13,982 nucleotides of DNA from JAIEPT01 sp038217425 (lineage in GTDB: Bacteria; Planctomycetota; Planctomycetia; Gemmatales; Gemmataceae). A program made the translations under genes and the position numbers. Of the stretch, positions 8,277 to 13,982 are shown in pieces. The notes under the pieces were generated by a model. It worked only from the letters and a program-made list of their open reading frames with translations. It made no database searches and was not told where the DNA came from. The DNA lies in contig JBBQPM010000182.1 of NCBI GenBank assembly GCA_038217425.1, positions 1 through 13,982 of the forward strand. Direction: 5' to 3'. The stretch's first letter is position 1; the number at the start of each line of letters is the position of its first letter.

Positions 8277-8338
8277 CGAAAGCCCAGGGATGGCTAACCC
8301 TGGGACGGCCCTCAGGGATAGCCATCCCTGGGCTTTCG
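8277..8338. repeat. 62-nt nested palindrome between the TPR and protease genes
   Basis: A perfect 20-bp inverted repeat has its left arm at 8277-8296 (CGAAAGCCCAGGGATGGCTA) and its right arm at 8319-8338. After one A-A mismatch (8297/8318) a further 5 bp pair (CCCTG 8298-8302 with CAGGG 8313-8317), leaving a 10-nt loop. The motif CCC-AGGG/CCCTGGG recurs four times inside. It begins 4 nt after the TPR stop codon (8343-8345) and ends 15 nt before the protease ATG. On the transcribed (minus) strand no T-tract follows, so it is not a standard intrinsic terminator. It may be a REP/MITE-like repeat, an mRNA-stabilising hairpin or an attenuator between two operon genes. Confidence 0.9.
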
Positions 8339-8342
8339 CGGT

Positions 8343-9623
8343 TTACTTCCGTTTGAGTTTCTCTTCCACGAGCTTCTTACGTTCGATGTCCCGTCGGCTA
8401 TCGGTGACGTGCTCCAGGCCCTTGCGCCACGCCGCGAACGCCTCTTCTTTTTCGTTCATCGCCCAGCAGATGTCGCCCAGGTGGTCGTAGATTTCGATGT
8501 GCTGGCTCGACTTGTCCTTGAGCGCCTCGAGCATGACCTTCTTCGCCTCGGGGTAGCGCTTCTGCTTGTAATAGACCCAGGCCAGGCTGTCCAGATAGGC
8601 GCCGTTGTCATGATCGTCTTCGGGATCGACCTTGCGGGACTTGCGCAGCTTGCGATCGATCTCGAGCGCCTTGAGGACCATCTTCTCCGCAGTCTCAAGG
8701 TTCATGTCGTTGTCGGCCCAGATGTAGCCGAGATCGTTGTTGTAGCTGGGATTCTCGGGCTTGTTGGCGAGCAGGGTTTGCAACACTTCGCCCGCCTTGT
8801 CGATCCGTTTCATGTCGACGTAAACGCTACTCATGATGTATCGCATCCGCTCGACGTAGACTTCGCGCTCGTCGGGTTCGAGGTCGCGATCCCGGCTGAT
8901 GCGTTCGACGACGTCTTCGTAGGCCTTGGCGGAGCCTTCGAACTTGCCCGCCTCGTGCAACACCCAGGCCTTGAGCTGGCGTTCCTGCCAGTGATCGAAA
9001 TCCTGGATGATCTCGTCGGTGAGTTTGAGCGCCTGATCGTGTTTGCCGAGCTTGGCGATCGATTTGACGAGGAGCCGTTTCACGCCGGGCTTGACGTTCT
9101 TGGTGACGTCGAATCGGCCATCGTCGACGAAATCGATGTCGTGATCGGGCGCGGGGACGGCGTGCTTGACGACGCGTTCGCGGTCGTCTTCGGTTTTAAG
9201 GTTGAGGAATTCGGTGCAGATGCGGGCGCTGTCCTGGTATTTGCGGTTTTCGTAGAAGACCTCGATGAGCACGCCGTACGCCTGGATGAGCCGGCGCGGG
9301 CTCTGCATGCGGGCGCCGGCATCGGTGCAGACGCGCAGCAATTTTTCGCAGGAGGCCAGGTCTTTCTCTTCGCCGGCGACGAGGCCGAGCACGTAGGCGA
9401 GATTGTAGCTGAGCTTCTCTTTTTCCTTGGTCCAGGTCACGCCCTCGGCAATCAGCTTCTTGGCGCGGGCCTTATCTTTGACGAGTTCCTGCAGCAGACC
9501 CTGCATGGAGGATTCACCGGTGATCAAATTGAGCTTGGCGAGTTCCTGGGCCGGCGTCTGCGCGACACCGACGGATGCAGCGAGCACGAGACCGGCGAGG
9601 ACTGCGGAGCGTGTGATTAACAT
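8343..9623 (-). CDS. Secreted TPR-repeat protein
   Basis: The 426-residue precursor begins 'MLITRSAVLAGLVLAASVGVAQ', a signal peptide with likely cleavage near residues 20-22. I chose the ATG at 9623 because GGAG lies 6 nt upstream; an in-frame TTG at 9635 would consume that site. The mature protein is a helical-repeat scaffold. The clearest TPR units are about 290-325 ('YNNDLGYIWADNDMNLETAE'), 338-372 ('AYLDSLAWVYYKQKRYPEAK') and 374-408 ('IYDHLGDICWAMNEKEEAF'), with weaker helical pairs from about 60 to 250 (for example 'LKAWVLHEAGKFEGSAKAYEDVV'). The C-terminus is highly basic ('KKLVEEKLKRK'). It has no enzymatic motif, so it is probably a protein-interaction scaffold in the periplasm. The protease/PDZ gene follows on the same strand, which suggests but does not prove a joint role. 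It diverges from the HAD gene. Confidence 0.88.
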   Translation of the reverse strand: MLITRSAVLAGLVLAASVGVAQTPAQELAKLNLITGESSMQGLLQELVKDKARAKKLIAEGVTWTKEKEKLSYNLAYVLGLVAGEEKDLASCEKLLRVCTDAGARMQSPRRLIQAYGVLIEVFYENRKYQDSARICTEFLNLKTEDDRERVVKHAVPAPDHDIDFVDDGRFDVTKNVKPGVKRLLVKSIAKLGKHDQALKLTDEIIQDFDHWQERQLKAWVLHEAGKFEGSAKAYEDVVERISRDRDLEPDEREVYVERMRYIMSSVYVDMKRIDKAGEVLQTLLANKPENPSYNNDLGYIWADNDMNLETAEKMVLKALEIDRKLRKSRKVDPEDDHDNGAYLDSLAWVYYKQKRYPEAKKVMLEALKDKSSQHIEIYDHLGDICWAMNEKEEAFAAWRKGLEHVTDSRRDIERKKLVEEKLKRK

Positions 9624-9704
9624 GACCGTCTCCAACGGATTTACGTGGCCTGGCAGAATTATGACGAACGCCGAGCGCGTTCCGTGCAGCAGTTTTATCG
9701 ATTC

Positions 9705-9725
9705 TTCCGATTATCGTAATCGGAA
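9705..9725. promoter_or_regulatory. Perfect 9-3-9 palindrome, candidate operator
   Basis: TTCCGATTA at 9705-9713 and its exact reverse complement TAATCGGAA at 9717-9725 flank a TCG spacer. The site sits near the centre of the 165-nt divergent spacer between the TPR gene and the HAD gene, about 82 nt from the TPR start codon and 63 nt from the HAD start codon. The location, dyad symmetry and A/T-containing half-sites fit a dimeric regulator's operator. No regulator gene with an obvious link to it is in the window. Confidence 0.55.
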
Positions 9726-9776
9726 CGACCCGAATGTGCTACCTCAAAACGCTCTACAAATCCTCCCCCCGCCTCG

Positions 9777-9782
9777 TACGAT
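9777..9782 (+). promoter_or_regulatory. Possible -10 element of a leaderless HAD transcript
   Basis: TACGAT ends 6 nt before the HAD ATG, and no Shine-Dalgarno is present. A weak -35-like TCTACA (9753-9758, 4 of 6 matches to TTGACA) lies 18 nt upstream. If used, transcription would start at or next to the start codon. Confidence 0.3.
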
Positions 9783-9788
9783 AACCCC

Positions 9789-10463
9789 ATGATCGTATGT
9801 CTTTTCGATATTGACGGCACGCTCCTCGCCAGCGGCGGCGCAGGCAAGGCGGCCCTGGAAACCGCCCTCGCCGAGGATTTCGGCATCGCGCTGCGAAGTT
9901 CGATCCCCTACGCGGGACGTACCGATCGGGCCATCATTCGCGACCTCTTCAAGGCGCACGAGATCGATCATTCGCAGGACAATCTCGACAAAATCTTCGC
10001 CGGCTACCTGCGCCGATTGCCCCACACGCTCACCCATAATCAGGGGCGAGTGCTGCCCGGAGTCGTCGAACTCCTCGACCGTCTGCGGCTCCATGACCAG
10101 GTGAAGATCGGCCTCCTCACTGGCAACGTCCGCTCCGGGGCGCAGGTGAAACTCGGGCATTTCAAGCTGTTCGATTATTTCGCGTTCGGCGGCTTCGGCG
10201 ATCTGCACTTCGAACGCGACGACGTTGCCCGCGAAGCCCTTGGCCAGATTCATCATCACGTCGGTCGGCATGTGCAGCCCGAGCAAATCTGGGTGATCGG
10301 CGACACGCCGTTGGACGTGCAGTGCGCCCGCGCGATCGGCGCCAAGGTCGTCGCCGTCGCCACCGGGCAGCATTCCACGGACGAACTGGCGCCGCATCGG
10401 CCCGATGTGCTACTCGCCGACCTCACGGACGCCCGACCATTGCTCCAGCGCTGGGGCATTTGA
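9789..10463 (+). CDS. HAD-superfamily hydrolase, phosphoglycolate phosphatase-like
   Basis: This 224-residue cytosolic phosphatase has a HAD core with an alpha-helical (C1-type) cap. Motif I is 'FDIDGTL' with nucleophile D7 and acid/base D9. Motif II is 'LLTGN' with T111. Motif IV is 'GDTPLDV' with D172 and D176. The motif III base is not an evident Lys; R143 in 'FERDDVAREAL' is the best candidate, a substitution seen in some HAD members. The cap spans roughly residues 17-85. The family usually dephosphorylates small metabolites such as 2-phosphoglycolate; the actual substrate cannot be read here. There is no Shine-Dalgarno before the ATG. It is transcribed away from the TPR gene, and its last 54 bp run antisense to the end of the RND permease gene. 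Confidence 0.9.
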   Translation: MIVCLFDIDGTLLASGGAGKAALETALAEDFGIALRSSIPYAGRTDRAIIRDLFKAHEIDHSQDNLDKIFAGYLRRLPHTLTHNQGRVLPGVVELLDRLRLHDQVKIGLLTGNVRSGAQVKLGHFKLFDYFAFGGFGDLHFERDDVAREALGQIHHHVGRHVQPEQIWVIGDTPLDVQCARAIGAKVVAVATGQHSTDELAPHRPDVLLADLTDARPLLQRWGI

Positions 10464-13400
10464 GCCCGGCTTCTCTTTCCCATCCGCCCAGCGCTGAATC
10501 ACGTAGTAAAAGACCGGCGTCAAGAAGATGCCGAACAGCGTCACGCCGAGCATCCCCGCGAAGACGGCGATGCCGAGCGTGCGCCGCATCTCGGCCCCGG
10601 CGCCTTCGGAAATCACCAGCGGCACCACGCCCAGGATGAACGCCAGTGACGTCATGATGATGGGCCGAAGCCGAAGTGCACAGGCGTCGAGCGTGGCGCG
10701 ATATGCGGAGGCGCCCTCCTCGCGGCGCACCTTGGCAAACTCGACGATCAAAATCGAGTTCTTACACGCCAGGCCCACGAGAACCACGAACCCGACCTGC
10801 GTGAAGATGTTGACGTCGAGTCGGGCCATCATCACGCCGACAATGGAGCAGAGCAGGCACATCGGCACCACCAGAATGACCGCGAGCGGCAGCGTCCAGC
10901 TTTCATACTGTGCGGCAAGCACTAGGAAAACCAGGACGACGGCGAGGAAGAAGATCTTGAGGGCGGTGTTGCCGGTCTGCAGCTGGAGGAGTGCCAGCTC
11001 GGTCCATTCGAGCCGCATCGAGCGCCCCAGGTCGGTCTGCAGGAGTTGTTCGGTATGTCCGATGGCGTCGCCGGAACTGACGCCCGGGGCGGCGCTGACG
11101 TTGACCGCGGCCGCGGGATACAAGTTGTAGCGCAGGAGGAGCACCGGGCCGCTGACGCTCTTGGCCTGCATGATGTTGGCGAGCGGGACCGACTTTCCGC
11201 CTTCGCTGCGGATAGGGATCTGCATGATGTCGCCGATCTGACGACGGTATTCGGGCGACGCCTGCACGATGACCTGCCAGGTTCGCCCGTACTTGTTAAA
11301 GTCGTTGACGTAGAGCGACCCGAGTTGGGTTTGCAGCACGCGGAAGACCTCGTTCATCGTGAGCCCGAGCGATTTGACGCGATCGCGGTCGATGTCGAGA
11401 TAGAGCCAGGGAGTGTTGGCGCGGAAGCTGGTGAAGAGATTTTGCAGTTCAGGGATTTGTTCGCCGCGCAGCACCGCGTCCGCGGCGGTTTTTTCGAGTT
11501 CGTTCAGGCTGCCGTCATCGCCGCCGCCGCTGCGATCCTGGACGATGATCTTGAAGCCCCCCGCCGTCCCCAGGCCTTCGAGGGGCGGCGCGGAAAAGAC
11601 GTTGACCTGCCCTTCGCCGATCTTGTCTTGTAACAGCGTTTCGAGCCTGCGCGCGATGGCGTCGCCATGCAGGCTGGGATCCAGACGCGCGTCGAAGTCG
11701 TCGAGCATCACGTACATGGCGCCGAAGTTGGACGCGTTGGCGGCGAGCAAGATCGACTGCCCGGCGACGGCGACTGTGTTCTTGACCCCCGGCGTTTCGT
11801 GCGCGAGCGCCTCGATGTCCTTCATGACCTCTTGCGTCCGCTGCAGCGACGCCGAATCGGGGAGCATCACATTGACGAGCAGATACCCCTTGTCCTGTGC
11901 CGGGATGAATCCCTTGGGGACGACGTTAAAGACGAAATAGGTAGCTACCAGAAGAAGTCCGTAGACGCCCAGGACGACGACGCTGAGCCCCAGAAGGACC
12001 CCGACGGCGCGGACGTAGGCGTCGGTGGCCCAGTTGAAGAAGACGTTGAAGGCGTGAAAGAGCTTGGCGAGCAGCAGATTGGCGGCCTTCGCGAAAACCC
12101 AGGCGAAGCCCGCGAGGACCACGCCTCCGGCGATCGGCAACGTCCAGTCGGGCAGTCCCGGCGGCAGGTACGCATGGAGCCCGGCGAGATGATGGCCGAG
12201 GTATTCCCAGCCGATCCACAGGGCGATGAGCGGGAACGCCAGCCGCGGCAACGGCGGCGCACTCGCTCCGTGGGCGCGCGGCTTGAGGAGCAGCGCCGTC
12301 AGCGCCGGGCTGAGCGTGAGCGAGTTGAACGCGGAGATCAGCGTGCTGACCGCGATCGTCAGCGCGAACTGGCGAAAGAACTGCCCGGTGATGCCCGCGA
12401 TGAAGGCGCACGGCACGAACACGGCGCTCAGCACCAGCCCTACCGCGATGACGGGCCCCGAGACCTGGCGCATCGCCTCGAGCGTCGCCTCGGTGGGGGA
12501 CAGGCCCAGTTCCAGATGATGTTCGACGGCTTCGACGACGACGATGGCGTCGTCGACGACGATGCCGATGGCGAGCACCAGGCCGAAGAGCGTGAGGTTG
12601 TTGAGACTGAAACCGAACGCCGCCATGACGCCGAAGGTGCCGATGATGGCCACGGGGACGGCGACCAGCGGAATGACGGCCGAGCGCCAGTTTTGCAGGA
12701 AGAGGAGCACGACGACGGCGACCAGAATGACTGCGTCGCGCAGCGTCTTGAAGACTTCGTGGATCGACTGATTGATGAAGGGGGTGGTGTCGTAGACGAT
12801 GGCGAACTCGATGCCGTTGTGCGACTTGGCCTTCAGCTCGTCGATTTTTTTGCGTACGCCCTTCGCGGTATCGAGGGCGTTGGAGCCGGGGAGTTGGTAG
12901 ATCGACATGGCGACGGAGGGTTGGCCGTTGAGGGTGCAGACCTGGTCGTAATTTTGGGCGGCAAGTTCGATGCGGGCGACGTCCCCCATGCGCACGAGTC
13001 GGCCCTGTTCGTCGGTGCGGATGATGATGTCCTGAAACTCGCTGATGTCCTTGAGTCGGCCCAGCGTGCTCATCGTGAACTGAAAGACTTGCCCGGTGGC
13101 GGCGGGGGGTTGCCCGAGTTGTCCCGCCGCAACCTGGATGTTGTTCTCCTCGATGGCGCGGGTGATGTCGGTGGCCGAGAGTTGCCGTAGGTTCATTTCC
13201 TTGGGATCGAGCCAGAGCCGCATGCTGTAATCGCGCTGGCCCAGGAAGGTGATGTCGCCGACGCCGTTGAGGCGCGAGAGTTCGTCCTTGATCTGGATGG
13301 TGGCGTAGTTACTGAGGAAGATGTTTTGATCCTCGTGCTTCTGCGCCGCGCGTGCCGAGTCTTGCGGGTAGAAGAGATTGACGATCATGAGGACGCTAGG

Positions 13401-13802
13401 CGATTTCTTCTTGACGGCGACGCCTCGGCGTTTGACGAGATCGGGGAGCTTGGGCTGCGCGAGGGTGACTTTGTTCTGCACGAGGATCTGGGCGACGTTG
13501 AGATCGACGCCGTGGTTGAAGGTGACGGTGAGGTTGTAGGAGCCGTCGTTGGTGCACTGCGACGACATGTAGAGCATGCCCTCGACGCCGTTGATTTCCT
13601 GTTCGAGCGGCGCGGCGACGGTGTTGGCGAGCACCTGGGCGTTGGCGCCGGGATAAGTCGCAGAGACCTCGACGGTGGGCGGCGTGATGTCGGGATATTG
13701 CGCGATCGGCAGCGAGAAGAGCGCGATGCCGCCCGCCAGCGTGACCATGATCGAGAGAACCGACGCGAAGATCGGCCGATGAATGAAGAAACTCGAAAAC
13801 AC
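10410..13802 (-). CDS. HAE1/AcrB-family RND efflux permease with central hydrophobic insert
   Basis: This 1130-residue inner-membrane, proton-driven multidrug/amphiphile exporter starts at GTG (13800-13802). GAGG at 13810-13813 lies 7 nt upstream; the ATG at 13807-13809 is out of frame. It opens 'MFSSFFIHRPIFASVL' as the family does. Proton-relay residues are present: D417/D418 in 'GIVVDDAIVVVEA', K1014 in 'LACKNSILIVEFAK' and T1051 in 'MTSLAFILGV'. TM1 is followed by a porter region (about 31-340), TM2-6 (about 352-505), TM7 (about 600-622), a second porter region (about 623-945) and TM8-12 (about 948-1102). 'PPLEGLGTAGGFKIIVQDRSGGG' is an HAE1 hallmark. Typical members have about 1030-1050 residues. 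Most of the excess lies at about 512-580, between the TM6 'LLLKP' end and the pre-TM7 helix, and contains two hydrophobic segments. No adaptor or TolC-like gene adjoins it. The C-terminus overlaps the HAD gene. Confidence 0.96.
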   Translation of the reverse strand: MFSSFFIHRPIFASVLSIMVTLAGGIALFSLPIAQYPDITPPTVEVSATYPGANAQVLANTVAAPLEQEINGVEGMLYMSSQCTNDGSYNLTVTFNHGVDLNVAQILVQNKVTLAQPKLPDLVKRRGVAVKKKSPSVLMIVNLFYPQDSARAAQKHEDQNIFLSNYATIQIKDELSRLNGVGDITFLGQRDYSMRLWLDPKEMNLRQLSATDITRAIEENNIQVAAGQLGQPPAATGQVFQFTMSTLGRLKDISEFQDIIIRTDEQGRLVRMGDVARIELAAQNYDQVCTLNGQPSVAMSIYQLPGSNALDTAKGVRKKIDELKAKSHNGIEFAIVYDTTPFINQSIHEVFKTLRDAVILVAVVVLLFLQNWRSAVIPLVAVPVAIIGTFGVMAAFGFSLNNLTLFGLVLAIGIVVDDAIVVVEAVEHHLELGLSPTEATLEAMRQVSGPVIAVGLVLSAVFVPCAFIAGITGQFFRQFALTIAVSTLISAFNSLTLSPALTALLLKPRAHGASAPPLPRLAFPLIALWIGWEYLGHHLAGLHAYLPPGLPDWTLPIAGGVVLAGFAWVFAKAANLLLAKLFHAFNVFFNWATDAYVRAVGVLLGLSVVVLGVYGLLLVATYFVFNVVPKGFIPAQDKGYLLVNVMLPDSASLQRTQEVMKDIEALAHETPGVKNTVAVAGQSILLAANASNFGAMYVMLDDFDARLDPSLHGDAIARRLETLLQDKIGEGQVNVFSAPPLEGLGTAGGFKIIVQDRSGGGDDGSLNELEKTAADAVLRGEQIPELQNLFTSFRANTPWLYLDIDRDRVKSLGLTMNEVFRVLQTQLGSLYVNDFNKYGRTWQVIVQASPEYRRQIGDIMQIPIRSEGGKSVPLANIMQAKSVSGPVLLLRYNLYPAAAVNVSAAPGVSSGDAIGHTEQLLQTDLGRSMRLEWTELALLQLQTGNTALKIFFLAVVLVFLVLAAQYESWTLPLAVILVVPMCLLCSIVGVMMARLDVNIFTQVGFVVLVGLACKNSILIVEFAKVRREEGASAYRATLDACALRLRPIIMTSLAFILGVVPLVISEGAGAEMRRTLGIAVFAGMLGVTLFGIFLTPVFYYVIQRWADGKEKPGSNAPALEQWSGVREVGE

Positions 13803-13842
13803 CGTGCATCCTCAAGGAGGGTTGGCAGCGCTGGAACATTCC

Positions 13843-13848
13843 ATTATA
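13843..13848 (-). promoter_or_regulatory. -10 box (TATAAT) upstream of the RND permease
   Basis: On the minus strand the spacer reads GGCTATAATGG, an exact TATAAT 40 nt upstream of the GTG start, which would leave a leader of roughly 30-35 nt that includes the Shine-Dalgarno. No good -35 is seen at 16-18 nt further upstream. It suggests that the permease has its own promoter. Confidence 0.5.
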
Positions 13849-13966
13849 GCCGAACGGCCGCGTCCGGTTGCGAGAACTGCAAGGTGTGGGTATATTGTGG
13901 CGAGGGTACTCCTTCCATGAACGACGTTTCCGCAATTCGCAACAGTTTGCCAACCTCATATAAGAA

Positions 13967-13982
13967 GGACGGGGTCAGGTAC
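13967..13982 (+). repeat. Possible end of a REP/RAYT-type element
   Basis: The window closes with GGACGGGGTCAGGTAC. GGGGTCAGG-type sequences are frequent at the ends of IS200-like/REP-associated tyrosine transposase units in many bacteria. Only one end is visible and no transposase is in the window, so this is a pattern-based suspicion. Confidence 0.3.

Noticed and set aside
8277..8338. Reading the nested palindrome as a Rho-independent terminator
   Set aside because: On the transcribed strand the hairpin is followed by TAAGAAAG, not a U-run.
8409..13190. Long plus-strand frames opposite the TPR gene (8409-9620) and the RND gene (11667-13190)
   Set aside because: These mirror the codons of the real genes (Asp/Glu/Arg/Val-rich, no motif) and have no ribosome site. 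They are shadows.
13833..13842. GGAACATTCC dyad near the putative RND transcription start
   Set aside because: The arms are only 4 bp; not enough to call an operator.

Overview
The window is about 14 kb of GC-rich (roughly 60%) bacterial DNA, densely coded on both strands, with both Shine-Dalgarno and non-Shine-Dalgarno starts. The overall style suggests a member of the Planctomycetota: a many-PAS hybrid kinase, a secreted TPR protein beside a secreted single-DTG aspartyl protease/PDZ protein, an orphan LarE, and an RND permease with a hydrophobic central insert. I hold that assignment at about 0.6, because no rRNA or taxonomic marker gene is present.

Left part (1-7434, plus strand): a small unrecognised protein (155-493, faint SseB-like flavour), then a single-domain CheY-like response regulator (700-1104), then a very large membrane-anchored hybrid histidine kinase (1201-5394). 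The kinase reads 2 TM, 4 PAS, GAF, HisKA, HATPase, two receivers and HPt. It is followed almost without gaps by a cytosolic cobalamin-binding/BtuF-like protein (5427-6290), the LarE sulfur transferase of nickel-pincer cofactor synthesis (6299-7159) and a small helical protein (7168-7434). The gaps of 32, 8 and 8 nt suggest one co-directional run that mixes phosphorelay signalling with metal/cofactor functions. No DNA-binding output regulator is present, so the phosphorelay probably ends in the single-domain regulator or in a protein encoded elsewhere.

Middle (7449-9623, minus strand): a secreted TPR-repeat protein and, downstream of it, a secreted retropepsin-like protease with a C-terminal PDZ domain. 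A 62-nt nested palindrome fills most of the 81-nt gap between them. The two genes look like an envelope-directed pair.

Right part (9789-13982): a phosphoglycolate-phosphatase-like HAD hydrolase on the plus strand diverges from the TPR gene across a 165-nt spacer that carries a perfect 9-3-9 palindrome. Its 3' end overlaps by 54 bp, tail to tail, with a full-length HAE1/AcrB-type RND efflux permease on the minus strand (10410-13802). The permease starts at GTG, has a TATAAT box upstream, and has no adaptor or outer-membrane partner in the window. The last 16 nt resemble the GGGGTCAGG motif often seen around REP-associated tyrosine transposase elements.

Most of the content is recognisable core and accessory function. 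Nothing here is a clear new defence or mobile system. The best leads are the RND central insert, the kinase/B12-binding/LarE run, the two palindromes and the RND-HAD antisense overlap.
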